Of a stretch of 64,000 nucleotides of DNA, positions 11,012 to 21,567 are shown in pieces (position 1 is the stretch's first letter; every line of letters begins with the position of its first letter). A program made the position numbers and the translations under genes. The DNA lies in the NCBI RefSeq assembly GCF_019393635.1, contig NC_057861.1, forward strand, positions 60,248,532 through 60,312,531, written 5' to 3'. This DNA is from Dromiciops gliroides. Its lineage: Eukaryota > Chordata > Mammalia > Microbiotheria > Microbiotheriidae. The notes beneath the pieces are model-generated. The model made no database searches, was not told the DNA's origin, and saw only the letters and a list, made by a program, of their open reading frames with translations.

Positions 11012-11168
11012 GGCAGCTGGGTGGCGCAGTGGATAAAGCACTGACCCTGGATTCAGGAGGACCTGAGTTCAAATCCGACCTCAAACACTTGACACTTACT
11101 TAGCTGTTTGACCCTGGGCAAGTCACTTAACCCTCATTGCCCTGCAAAATAAATAAATAAATAAATAT
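11012..11168 (+). mobile_element. WSINE1-like SINE, second of adjacent pair
   Basis: AAAGCAC/TTGACACTT type with a CATTGCCCTGC tail and (AAAT)n. It follows the previous copy head-to-tail, sharing its downstream target-site sequence. Confidence 0.9.
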
Positions 11169-11199
11169 ATTAATGTGGTTTGTATTTGCATTATGAATA

Positions 11200-11560
11200 T
11201 TAAGAGACTACTCTCACTCTCATATGAGAGGTCTCTTGTAACAAAGTAAAACAGTTAAGTAAAACCAATAATACAGTGACCATATCTGAAAGAGTAAGCA
11301 ACATTTCACACCTGTATTACCCCTCCACCTCTCTAATTTTAAAATATTAACATAAATCCTTTTTCTCTTCCTCCCGCTTCCCATTCCATTGAAAAAAAGA
11401 AAACAAATTTCTTGCAACAAATATGCATAGCCAAGCAAAACAAATTCCTTCAGTGATCATAAGCAAATATATGCCTTATTCCAAATCCTAAATTCATTTC
11501 CTGTCTGTAATGGCTTGTTTCATCATTAGTCCTCTGGAATCATGAGTGGTCACTGTATAT
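11200..11560 (-). mobile_element. Probable antisense LINE (L1-like) fragment
   Basis: The A-rich, stop-filled sequence resembles other antisense L1 pieces in the window in composition and in TGGAATCATGAGTGGTCA. I cannot place exact boundaries. Confidence 0.35.
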
Positions 11561-12029
11561 TAATACATATGTCTTGATTAATTAATTGAATGTTTAATTA
11601 ATTAATGCATAATTCTTCCAACTTTCTTTTTTAAAATTGGTTGTATTTTAAAAACCATTGGTTGTATTTCCAAAACCATCTCCCTCCCTCTCTCCCCACT
11701 CTGCACTAGAGAAGGCCATTATTTGACACAGATAGAGATATAGTTATGCAAAATTTAATAACTTAGAGACAAATGAGATGGTTGATGAATATATAAACCA
11801 CCTGGATTTGATGGAGCTGCCTTATTATCCAAAAGAATTTTATGAAAGCTTGGATTAATGAGATCAAAATGCCCTCCAACTGAACCCAAACAATATACAA
11901 GTGAGTGTCAAGCAAACCCCAGAGTTATTTGGGTATTGCATATCATTTGTCTCTCCAAACGTATAGGAGTTTATAGCTAGCAGAGAAACCCCTATCTACT
12001 GTGACTTCTTTTCCCAGGATAATTGGTAG

Positions 12030-12240
12030 ATTGTATGGCTCTCTAATGAACACCTTCATCTGTTGGAGCCATCCTGTTTTCCTCCCCAATACTTGTAAAT
12101 AGTTATCAGAATGAATGAAGATGGTCCTGGATGGTTTAGGCAATTGGGGTTAAGTGACTTGCCCAAGGTCACATAGCTAGTAAATGCCTGAGGTGAGATT
12201 TAAACTCAGGTCCTCCCAACTTCAGGGCCAGTGTTCTATC
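12030..12240 (-). mobile_element. Long-tailed tRNA-SINE, left arm of palindrome
   Basis: The reverse complement gives a head GGATAGAACACTGGCCCTGA, body, CCCAATTGCC and then a tail (ACCATCCAGGACCATCTTC..) homologous to the opposite arm. Confidence 0.65.
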
Positions 12241-12558
12241 CTAGCAACTAGGTGGTACAGTGGATAGAGCACTGGCCCTGAAGTTGAGAGGACCTAAGCT
12301 CAAATCTCACCTCAGGCACTTACTAGCTATGTGACCCTGGGCAAATCACTTAAGCCCAACTACCTTAAAACATCAGAACCATCCTCAGTCATCCTGATAT
12401 ATATATCTTGCCACTGGACCCAGATGGCTTTGTAGACAAGAGGGAGGTTGGTGACCTTACACAGCCCTCTCTCACTTAAATGCAATTCACCTCAAGTCAT
12501 GACATCACCCCAAAGTCATAGTCCTCTTGGAAAACAAAAGACAAACAACAATTTGTAA
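12241..12558 (+). mobile_element. Long-tailed tRNA-SINE, right arm of palindrome
   Basis: Head TAGCAACTAGGTGGTACAG, body with the unusual AAGTTGAGAGGACC and TCACCTCAGGCACTTAC, then a ~190-bp tail ending GGAAAACAAAAGACAAACAA. It is head-to-head with the preceding copy. Confidence 0.75.
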
Positions 12559-13123
12559 AAAAAACATCTGGGTATCTTTATCTGTGACAGCCTCTTTTGA
12601 ATCGTATATTGTTTGTTTTCAAGTTTAAACAATCAAACTGAGTTTTACTTCACATACTTTTGCCATATTGTTTGCTTTTAACTTGAACTGTGAAACTGAT
12701 TTGTATCATGCTAATGGAACTAATAATATCCTGTACTAATGAGCCAGGAAAACCAAAAGTTAATCAATCCAGATCTGATAAATTTACCAATAGAGACCTA
12801 ACACTTGTATAACTAAGGTCTATAACCAGTGAGCAGAGAAAGTTTATATACTTTCACTAAACAAAGGAGTTTTGAGGGTTTTGGGTTTTTTTTGGTGGGG
12901 GGAAGGATTATCCACATGTACATGTCTGCTTACTAATGGAACAATAAATTGGTGCTGTTTTCCTAACTGCTCTCTGATCTATTCTGTGAATTTTTCACTG
13001 TTTTCCATAGAAGACAGTTATGAAAATATATTTTCACTATATATATGTACATATGTATGTTGACAGAAAAATTGTTAATCTAATGTCAGAAAATTATAAT
13101 ATTAACAGTTAAGTCCTTTAAAT

Positions 13124-13306
13124 CAGGGCTTCTTAAACTTTTTCCACTCGTGACCCCTTTTTGCCTGAGAAATGTTTGCATGACCCTGGGTATATAGGTA
13201 TATAAAATAGGTATACATACTCTTACTGTTGCCAAAATTTTTATGACCACCACATTCAGTTACACAACCCTATATGGGGTTACAACCCACAGTTTAAGAA
13301 GCTGTG
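13124..13306 (+). mobile_element. hAT-type MITE with 8-bp target duplication
   Basis: Terminal inverted repeats CAGGGCTTCTTAAACT and AGTTTAAGAAGCTGTG. Perfect 8-bp flanks CTTTAAAT (13116-13123 and 13307-13314). It is non-coding, 183 bp. A reverse-orientation relative lies at 51406. Confidence 0.85.
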
Positions 13307-13325
13307 CTTTAAATGATCCTAATGA

Positions 13326-14035
13326 TGTAGGAGGCCAAAAGGGGTTAATAGAAAAATCTAAGACACAAGCTCTAATTCAGATATTAGCTCTAAAAGGGAT
13401 TCAGACCCCAGTTAATGAATAACTTACAAGTCAAGATGCTAAGTTCTCTTACCTACATAAATTAGTACTCATAATAGGAACCGAGGGAGAGAGGCCATGA
13501 AGACCTAAGATTATAACAATGACACACTGACAAGCTATAGAAATTTAGACTAGAAATAAATGAAAAATGAAGATATTTTGAAACTAAGCATGGGAATCAT
13601 AAAGAAACATGCGCAGAAAAGGCCAAATTTGTCCCCAGATTCACCTTATGACAGGTAAACCGCCAAAACACACCTCCACAGAAAAAAGTACCCAGCCTCG
13701 GGGGTTGGTTTAGGACCCCAGGAACTCCAAATTAGGATAGGCCCTCCCCTGTACCTCCCAAAGGTGGAGATTATTAAAATGAGTAGGACAGGCCTTCCCT
13801 GTACCTCCCTAATTAGGGTAGAGATTATTATAATGAGACTGATAATCAATTTATCCATACTATAAATATAACTGTCTTTCCTTTCCTTATTCAAGAGATA
13901 TCTTTCCACTTTTCTGGTTCTCTCCCTGTGGTCACTCATAGTATTGCAATAAAACTTGGGAAACTGAGTCACTGAGTCTTGTAATTCTTTTGGGATGACT
14001 CATAAGCAATTTGACCCTAATTCCATCCCACATCA
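13326..14035 (+). mobile_element. ERV LTR
   Basis: Begins TGTAGGAGGCC and ends CCATCCCACA. TATA-like TACTATAAATATAAC (about 13858) and AATAAAAC (about 13949) lie the right distance apart, followed by a U5-like segment. No target duplication could be read. Confidence 0.5.
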
Positions 14036-14040
14036 ATATT

Positions 14041-14285
14041 ATTAGAAGTTCTAACAATTTTCAAAGTGGTTTTTCAGTGTTATTATATAAATTGTTCTGG
14101 TTCAGCCCATTTCATTCTTCATCGATTTTTTAAATAAAAGTCTTCAAAATTATTCGTTTTCACATCGATATTATAATTCTTTTTTTTTCTGATTCTGCTC
14201 ACTTCATTCTATATCAGTTCATATAAGTATTTCCAGGTCTTTTTGAAATCATTTATTTTCTCTCTTTTTACAGTACAATATTGGT
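14041..14285 (-). mobile_element. Antisense L1 fragment
   Basis: TATAAATTGTTCTGGTTC, TCACTTCATTCTATATCAG and CCAGGTCTTTTTGAAATCAT are in the same order as in the antisense L1 at 28820-29040. It probably belongs to the copy continuing at 14560. Confidence 0.6.
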
Positions 14286-14550
14286 TATAGTACAATAGTG
14301 CCTGCAATTTATATTGTGCTTACTATGTGCTAGGCGCTTTATAAATATTATTTCATTTGATCTCACAATAATCCTGGGAAGTAGGTGCTATTATTATCCT
14401 CGTTTTATAGCTGAAGAAACAGGCAAACAGAGGTTGTGACTTGTTCAAGGTTATATAGCTAATAAGTATTTGATTTCACATTTGAACTCATGTCTTCTTG
14501 ACTCTAGGTCCAGTGCCCTATCCATTGTACACCTAGCAGCCTCAATAGAT
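14286..14550 (-). mobile_element. MIR-like SINE
   Basis: Typical CORE region: TTACTATGTGCTAGGCGC, TTATTTCATTTGATCTCACA, ATTATTATCC and a GAAACAGGCAAACAGAG block, ending in a tRNA-like complement CCTATCCATTGTACACC. It sits inside antisense L1. Confidence 0.75.
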
Positions 14551-14639
14551 CCACTACATTCATATAGCTCAACTTATTCAGCCATTCTTTGTTAGATATC
14601 CTCTTAGTTTCTTTTTTTTTTGCCACCACAAAAAGAGCT

Positions 14640-14640
14640 G

Positions 14641-14718
<78 letters not shown>

Positions 14719-14762
14719 GTCTCTCTGTCTCTCTGTCTCTCTGTCTCTCTATCTATCATTAT
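14640..14762 (+). repeat. (CTAT)n / (CTGT)n microsatellite
   Basis: About 20 uninterrupted CTAT units (14642-14717), then CTGTCTCT variants. The 88-codon ISLSIY-type ORF over it is a repeat artefact. Confidence 0.98.
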
Positions 14763-14904
14763 CTATATCTATATTTATATATTTGTTTTGCACATATAGG
14801 ACCTTTTTTTCTTTCTTTGATCTCTCTTGAGTATAGGGGTCTAGCAGTGGCATAGCTGAATCAAAGGATGGACACACTTTTGTAGCTTTTTATTTATAGT
14901 TCCA

Positions 14905-15145
14905 AGGGCAGCTATGTAGTACAGTGGATAGAGGACCAGTCTTGGAATCAGGAAGACTCATCTTCCTGAGTTCAAATCTGGCCTGTGTGACCCTGAGTAA
15001 GTCACTTCACCCTGTTTGCCTCATTTTCCTCATCGGCAAAATGGGCTGGAGAAGGAAATGGCAAACCACTCCAGGATCTTTGCCAAGAAAATCCTTAATG
15101 GGGTTGTGAAGAGTCAGACACAACTGAAATGGCACAACAACAACA
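14905..15145 (+). mobile_element. MAR1-like long-tailed SINE
   Basis: Diverged tRNA-like head (GGGCAGCTATGTAGTACAGT) followed by the characteristic tail: CAAAATGGGCTGGAGAAGGA, ATGGCAAACCACTCCAGGAT, GAGTCAGACACAACTGAAAT and (CAA)n. Confidence 0.75.
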
Positions 15146-15809
15146 TAGTTTCAAATTGCTTTCCAGAATGGTATAGATAGTGTAGGTTTCTTCCTTAGGG
15201 ACTGTTCATTCATATCCTTAGACTATGTGTCAATTGGAAAATGACTCTTTTTCTTATAAATTTGAATGAATTCCTTACACACCTTGGAAATGAGATCTTT
15301 ACCAGAGAAACTTGTTATACAGATTTTTTTCCCCAGTTAATTGTTTCTCTTTTGCTCTTGGTTTTATTAGAACTGTTTATGTATAAACTTTTTAATTTTT
15401 ATGTAATCAAAATTATCCATTTCATCTTCTATGGTTGTCTCTATTCCTTGTTTGGTCAAGAATTTTTCTCCTATCCATAGACTGATGGGTTTTTTTTTTT
15501 CATGTTTTTCTTAATAGTTTTAAAAGAGGGAGCAGGAGGCAGTGTTTAGTAGAACTCCAAACCCCTCTCCTGCTCTCCAAGCCCACATTGCCAACTGTCT
15601 ATTGAATATTATAAATTGGATATCCTGTTGGCATCTAAAAATCAGTGTCAAAAACAAAACCCTTCATATTCCCTACCCCCAAACCCTCTCTTCTTATGAA
15701 GTTCCCTCTTTCTGTTAAGGGTGCCACCATCCTTCTGGTCACCCAGTTTCACAACATTGGAGTCATATTTACCTCCTCAAACTAACTTACCCTATATATC
15801 CAACCATGG

Positions 15810-16010
15810 GATTATAGTTTTGGAGCTGAAAGATAACATAGAGGTCAGCTAGTCCAACCGTCACATTTTAAAGATGAGGAAATGGCCAAGAAAGATTAGC
15901 TAATCTGTCCAGTGTCATAAAACTAGTAAGCATCTGAGGGAGGATTTTAACCCAGGTCTTTTTGACTAAGTCTAGTACTCTAACCACTAAGACCTCTTGA
16001 TCTTTGACAA
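15810..16010 (-). mobile_element. MIR-like SINE
   Basis: TTTTAAAGATGAGGAAATGG, CAGTGTCATAAAACTAGTAA and TACTCTAACCACTAAG are decayed MIR landmarks. Confidence 0.55.
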
Positions 16011-16729
16011 TCAGCCACTGAAGCTTGTCATTTCTCTCTCTACAACAATCTCTCCCTTCCAACTCCTTCTCCCTTACCTATGCAGCCACCACCCTAGGCT
16101 TACAGTATCAGAGTTATGATTTACTTCAAGAACATGGGCTATCTTCATTCATTTATTCCCTTCCAAGATTTCTATAAATGTATACCTATTCTCCCCCACA
16201 GTTACTAAGTGCATTGATGGTAGAATATGACTCAACTTTATGTGGACACTGTAATATATTTCTAATTTCTGGATTTGCCTTAATATATAAACACCTAGGA
16301 TTATTATTTCATTTGCCTTATTGCTAAGTAAATTATGTTTAAGATCTAAAAGTGTCATTACTATGAGGGACTGGGTTTATGTAAATGGAAATGTATCTAT
16401 AGGGGCTCAAGAACTAAAGTATTAATTAGGGAGACTATATTTTCCTTATTTACTAGAGATAAAAACAGGGTTATATCTAGGACCTCGAGAGAGTTTGAAA
16501 ATAAACACATTGGGGTTGTCCTTCTTTGGGAACCTAGACTTCCCAGTGTGAGGGCAAGTTGGAGTGACAAAGCCAACTCAGTTAATGAATACATGTCTAT
16601 ATACTCTGTGTGAAAATACAGTGTCTAAATACTCTGTGTGAAAGATGTAAGGCAGTACAGCGCGGGTGGGCACCCCACTTATACATTATATATGTATATC
16701 CTGTCTCTTCTGATAGAAATGTAAGTCAA
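16011..16729. other. Unannotated stretch
   Basis: AT-rich, without recognisable exon or repeat landmarks. A near-duplicate of ATACTCTGTGTGAAA occurs twice (about 16600 and 16630). Confidence 0.4.
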
Positions 16730-16859
16730 GGGGGCAGCTAAGTGGCCCAGTGGATAGAGCACCTTCCCTGGAGTCAGGAGTACCTAAGTTCAAATCCGGC
16801 CTCAGACACTTAACACTTACTAGCTGAGTGACTCTGGGCAAGTCACTTAACCCCAATTG

Positions 16860-16862
<3 letters not shown>
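16730..16862 (+). mobile_element. WSINE1-like SINE whose tail is a CA repeat
   Basis: GGGGCAGCTAAGTGGCCCAG through CCCCAATTGCC, then directly (CA)n rather than CTCAC plus A's. Confidence 0.9.
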
Positions 16863-16907
<45 letters not shown>

Positions 16908-16919
16908 ACACACACACAA
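16860..16919 (+). repeat. (CA)n microsatellite
   Basis: About 28 CA dinucleotides with one TA interruption, continuous with the SINE tail. Confidence 0.98.
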
Positions 16920-17214
16920 AATTAAAAAAAAAAGAAAGGAATGAGAAGGGAGGGGAGAGGGAAATCATAGTAGAGAAAGTCTAGAGAGTCGGGAAAGAAG
17001 CACAGAGAGAAATGAAGACTAATGTAAGAGGAAAGTCTGTTTTGTGGTTTGTCTTTTTATTTCTGGTGTATGGAACATTGTAAGTGCTTATTAGTTCATT
17101 GATTAATTGATGAGAGCCAGAGACTGACAGCTCGTTTGTTTGAGTTGGCCTGCCATGTATCTGTTTGCCTTTTCATGAAAGCCATTGGTAGAACTGGCAC
17201 ATGAGTGAGTAATC

Positions 17215-17375
17215 AGAGAATCACAGACTTGATCCAACCTCCAACTCATTTTACAGGCAAGGAAACTGAGGCCCAGAATGGGGAAGCAGCTTGCCCAAAG
17301 TCACACAGGCAGCAAAGTGGCAAAGCTGGGACCTGAACCCAATCCTCTGATTCTAGACCACCTCACCACCTTTGT
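17215..17375 (-). mobile_element. MIR SINE
   Basis: CATTTTACAGGCAAGGAAAC, TGAGGCCCAGAATGGGGAAG and CTTGCCCAAAGTCACACAGG are near-consensus MIR core and tRNA-related parts. Confidence 0.8.
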
Positions 17376-17920
17376 TCCTCCTATATCCTAAAGAGTAACC
17401 TAAGGTCACGAGTACCTCCCCATCCTGTTTCAGGCACCCTCATAGCCGCAAGGAATCAGTTGCGTCTTAGTCTTACCTAAAGGCCTGGATAGACAACAAG
17501 ATTCAGAGGGCCAGTAGCTGTTTGCCGAACCACGGAAGACAGCCATGAGGTGGAAAAGCCTTTTATCCCAGTTTCCGGCTTTTTGGGCTGAGAAGGGAAG
17601 TTGTGGGCAGCCCTAGAGGAATATAGCAAGAAGTAAAGCATTCAGAGATCGTATCTGCTCCCCAAACAACAGAAGGAACAGAAAATTCCTTGCTGCCAAA
17701 CTCCATTCTTAGAATCTCTCAAAGGAGTGGGAAAGGAGAACAAGATTGCAAGACACCAACGTTTATTTTGTAGGGCCAAACTGATGAGGCAGAAGGATTT
17801 GAATGAAGAAGCCGGTGTTCTAGTATTTCTCCAAGTCTGCTCTCTAGAGGGGCCTATTTGATAAATTATGAATCATGTGGCTCATAAATGACTATCATAA
17901 TTAGTGGTTAAAAACATCTT
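17376..17920. other. Unannotated unique-looking stretch
   Basis: Mixed composition, no repeat recognised, no exon-like open frame with splice sites. Confidence 0.35.
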
Positions 17921-17922
17921 GT

Positions 17923-18078
17923 CGGGGCAGCTAGGTGGTGCAGTGGATTAAAGCACCGGCCCTGGAGTGAGGAGGACCTGAGTTCAAATTCGGCCTCAGA
18001 CACTTAACACTTACTAGCTGTGTGACCCTGGGCAAATCACTTAACCCCAATTGCCTCGCTAAAAAAACAAACAAAACC
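17923..18078 (+). mobile_element. WSINE1-like SINE
   Basis: Flanked by CATCTTGTC (17913) and CATCTTGTC (18079). It has an extra T in GTGGATTAAAGCAC. Confidence 0.9.
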
Positions 18079-18349
18079 ATCTTGTCCATTTATAACTTCT
18101 CTTGCAGAAGAAACTTCATAGGTTCGAAGTCAAAAGGAGCCTGTAAAGTCACTTAGTCCAAGCCCTTCGTTTTACAAAGGAAGAAACTAAGACTGAGAGG
18201 GGTTCACACCCTCCCCACCAGAAGGAGGGAAAAACTAAGGTACAAGGTCACAATATGACTACAGTAATAAATCTCACAGCCAGCAATCAAATCCAAGCCT
18301 TCTAGCTCCAAATTAAATTCTTTTTTACCTGTAGGAAGGAGATCAGAAC

Positions 18350-18830
18350 AAGTTCTCTATGCCAAATAGTGATTCAGATAACCCTCCTACTATTTCAGGA
18401 AGGGTACCAAGTAAAACCACCTATCTAGTACGGTCATATGATAAATTGGGGGGAAACTCAATACCAGAACGCAGCTTTTTTTTTCCCCCCATAAAGTTAT
18501 GCTGCCCTACATGCAGGGGGAGAACAAACTATGGGCCACAGGCCAAATCAAGGAAGACTAAAAATTTTTAGCTGAATTTCAACAAACAACTTGGCATAAA
18601 TTGGTGGATGGGACTTGTAAATAAGTATCATGATTTAGGAAGTATATAGTGGGGTCAATGGGGTACCTTCTTCCATTTAGATCTACCTATCTTGTTGAAG
18701 TATTTTTTTTTCAGCTATAACAGTCATTAAAACCCAGTATTGGAAAAAAAAAAAGTAAAATAGAACCAGACTGTGGAATCATTATATCAGAAAATGTTAA
18801 ACCAACATTTTTTTTTTAAAAAAAAAGAAG
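18350..18830. other. Unannotated AT-rich stretch
   Basis: No coding or repeat signature I can name; several A- and T-homopolymers (18711, 18746, 18808). Confidence 0.3.
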
Positions 18831-18836
18831 CATACC

Positions 18837-18978
18837 GGGGCAGCTAGGTGGCACAGTGGATAGAGCACCGGCCCTGGAGTCAGGAGGACCTGAGTTCAAA
18901 TCTGGCCTCAGACACTTAACACTTACTAGCTGTGTGACCCTGGGCAAGTCACTTAGCCCTCATTGCCCCACCCCTCAA
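18837..18978 (+). mobile_element. WSINE1-like SINE
   Basis: GGGGCAGCTAGGTGGCACAG to CATTGCCCCACCCC plus A6. Flanks AAGCATA (18826 and 18984) suggest a target duplication. Confidence 0.9.
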
Positions 18979-19149
18979 AAAATAAGCATAATTAAAAATA
19001 TTTTTAGTGAGAGCAAATAGAATCTTTGTACTACCAATAAATAAAATTAAATTATTTTAAAATATTGTTTACTTCATCCTTATTTTATCCTTTTTTAATG
19101 TCTATTTTTATGTTTTCTAACGTACATAAGATTAGTATATAAGTGTCAT

Positions 19150-19396
19150 TCATTTGTTTTTTCAGTTGTGTCCTACTCTTTGTGATCCCATATAGGATTT
19201 TCTTGGCAAAGATACTAGAGTAGTTTGCATTTCCTTCTCCAGCTTATTTTACAGATGAGGAAATTTAGGCAATCAGGGTTAAGTGACTTGCCCAGAGTCA
19301 CACAACTAGTAAGTGCCTGAGGTCAGACTTGAACTCAGGAAGATGGGTCTTCCTGACTCTAGGCCTGGCACTCTATCCATTGTGACACCTAGTTGC
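19150..19396 (-). mobile_element. MAR1-like long-tailed SINE
   Basis: Reverse copy: CAGTTGTGTCCTACTCTTTG, TTTTCTTGGCAAAGATACT, TTCCTTCTCCAGCTTATTTT, then the tRNA-like part ending CACCTAGTTGCCC. Confidence 0.8.
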
Positions 19397-19899
19397 CCAG
19401 TGCATCTTTATAAATACCTATATGTATATCTGTAATGGGGGACTAGCCAGTGAGTCTAGCATGCTCCCAGAGTGCTCATGACACAATTCCAAATGTGGAA
19501 GATGCTGGGAGTCTGACTCCTGGAAATTCATGACAACGTATAATGGAAGTGGCCTGGGGAGACTGTGGAGCACACAACATCTTTTTGTGACTGGTTCTGG
19601 TCTGCTAACCAACCACATGGTAAATAGTAGTCTCTGATTAATTTGCAATTGTGGCACCAGAATTCCAGGTACCTTCAAAAGGCATTGGTATCAGCCTCTC
19701 TAGGTTGGACTTTCTTTCTCCTTCCTGCTGGGTGTCCAATGAGAGACATTGTTATAAGAGGAAAGGCTTCAGGCCCTGTGAAAATAGGTTTGGCTCCTTT
19801 GCCTCTCCATTTGTTCTCTAGTCTCATTGGTCTCCCTAGAGAATGAAAGCATTTACATACATGAATATACATATACATATATATGCATATACATACACA

Positions 19900-20140
19900 C
19901 AAATATAGAAATATTGCTTTATAGTTTAAAGAGTGATTTACATATGCTATCTCATTTGATCTTCACAACTCTGTGAGATGGATGCTACTATTATCCTTAT
20001 TCTATGGTTGTGGAAACTAAGGCTGAGACTTGCCCAGAGTCACATAGCTAGTATCCGTGTCAAAATCTCAACTCAGGTCTTTAACCCAGAGGCCAGTGCT
20101 CCATCAGACATGCCTCTGAGCTGCCCCCAATACTTTAATA
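19900..20140 (-). mobile_element. MIR-like SINE
   Basis: TATGCTATCTCATTTGATCT, TTATCCTTATTCTATGG and GACTTGCCCAGAGTCACATA are MIR landmarks; it ends in a head-like complement CATCAGACATGCC. Confidence 0.65.
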
Positions 20141-20347
20141 ATTTGATTATTGTTCCCAGAACTAAAGGTGGCAGAGGAGGGAGGGGGGAGGAAAGAGAAA
20201 TATACTTTTGGCAAGATGACAGAAAAAATGACCATAAAAGAGTGTGATGGATCTGGTACAGAGTGGAAACAGTGAACTATCACTAATTAGAAGCCAGGGG
20301 TCCAAGATAGAGAGTGGAGTGCAGAAACATATCAGGAAGATGGACAG

Positions 20348-20509
20348 ACAGCTTTTTTGTTTGTTTGTTTTGGTGGGGCAATGAGGGTTAAGTGACTTGC
20401 CCAGGGTCACACAGCTAGTTAAGTGTCAAGCATCTGAAGTCGGATTTGAACTCAGGTCCTCCTGACTCCAGGGCTGGTGCTTTATCCACTGCGGCACCTA
20501 GCTGCCCCT
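20348..20509 (-). mobile_element. WSINE1-like SINE
   Basis: (GTTT)n tail, GGGGCAATGAGGGTTAAGTG to TGCGGCACCTAGCTGCCCC. It abuts an inverted partial copy. Confidence 0.9.
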
Positions 20510-20595
20510 TGAGGCTTGACACTTAACTAGCTGTGTGACCCTGGGCAAGTCACTTAACCCCAATTGCCTCACAAAAAAAAAAAAAAAAAAAAAAG
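20510..20595 (+). mobile_element. Partial SINE (3' half), inverted to its neighbour
   Basis: GAGGCTTGACACTTAACTAG through CAATTGCCTCAC plus A24. It lacks the head. It lies immediately after the reverse copy, so a hairpin is possible. Confidence 0.85.
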
Positions 20596-21420
20596 GAACC
20601 AAGGAACAGTCATCAGGAGCAATTTCAGAACCCATGTCAGTGAAAACTGAAATGAGGACTCATCGAGGACTCATCAGACAGTGAAACCACCTTTGTGACA
20701 TGAACTCAGTAGGACCAAATGCTATGGAGGAACTGAGCTAAATCTGAGCCTACTCTCCCAGAGACCAAGGCAGTAGAGGGCAGAGCATATCCCAGAGGTA
20801 TTAAGGAAAATGCTTCCATGTTTATTTTTGCTATGCCTTTCAAGTAAATGTTTCTTTGTGGTTAAGTGGAATGGGGTGCTAATCACTGCTCCTTTTCACA
20901 ATTGGGAAGCACACAGCTGGTGGAGTTTAAGTCAATGGCAATAGAGAAGACAGAACTCAGAGAGAAGATGTAGCAAGTCTATCCTTGAGACAGTAGGGCT
21001 AGAGCCTACTTTGTGATATAAATACATATTTCAAATAATCTTGATAATTTTTAATGGAGGGGGCAATTTCTGAAATATTAGCTCTTCCGTTTTCTGAATG
21101 TTCACTTGTCAGCGCATTATTAGTATTCCCTTTCATCAGTGGTTTCTTTCCAGGAATCTTTTTAAGTGACATCTCCATTTTATAGAGGTCAGTTCAGCTA
21201 ACACTAGATAATATGATGTATAACTCCACTTAACTGGGCATGTGTAAACTGCATTACGTTGCTATGTGCTGAAAGCAAATGAATGAGGATGTTAGTGTTA
21301 ACCCCTCTGCATTATGAAACTCCCACTCTTCTTCCCTCAGGATACTTGACACAATAACCATCTGACAAATGGATCAGGTAGATAGGAGAGCAGGGTGCCA
21401 GGGTCAATCTGTACATTAAT
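20596..21420. other. Unannotated unique-looking stretch
   Basis: No repeat or exon signal recognised. Small ORFs only. Confidence 0.35.
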
Positions 21421-21423
21421 TTG

Positions 21424-21567
21424 GGGAGGGCTGGCCAATGGGGGTTAAGTGACTTGCCCAGGGTCACACAGCTAGTAAGTGTCAAGTGTCTGAGGCCAGA
21501 TTTGAACTCAGGTCCTCCTGAATCCAGGGCTGGTACTTTAATCCACTGCACCACCTAGCTGCCCCCT
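21424..21567 (-). mobile_element. WSINE1-like SINE
   Basis: TTAATTTGGGGAGGGCTGGCCAATGGGG.. tail end unusual (no T run); head CACCACCTAGCTGCCCCC. Flanks GTACATTAAT (21411 and 21567) form a perfect 10-bp target duplication. Confidence 0.92.

Larger units (their letters stand above)
11780..13045 (+). mobile_element. ERV LTR, split by an inverted SINE pair
   Basis: Left part (GATGAATATATAAACCACC..GGATTAATGAGATCAAAATG) and right part (GTATCATGCTAATGGAAC..AATAAATTGGTGCTG..CATAGAAGACAGTTATGAAAAT) match, in order, the continuous copy at 49405-50010. AATAAA at about 12943. About 530 bp of SINE material at 12030-12560 interrupts it. Confidence 0.6.
14560..15500 (-). mobile_element. Antisense L1 ORF2 3' region, with SINE and CTAT expansion
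   Basis: In reverse it follows the L1 end at 4800-5330: blocks complementary to the GCACATATAGGACC, GTAGTGGCATAGCT and CAATTGGAAAATGAC segments are recognisable. The CTAT array (14640-14760) and a SINE (14905-15145) lie in it. Confidence 0.65.

Noticed and set aside
14589..14855. 88-codon ORF with long ISLSIY repeats
   Set aside because: Translation of the (CTAT)n microsatellite; no coding evidence.
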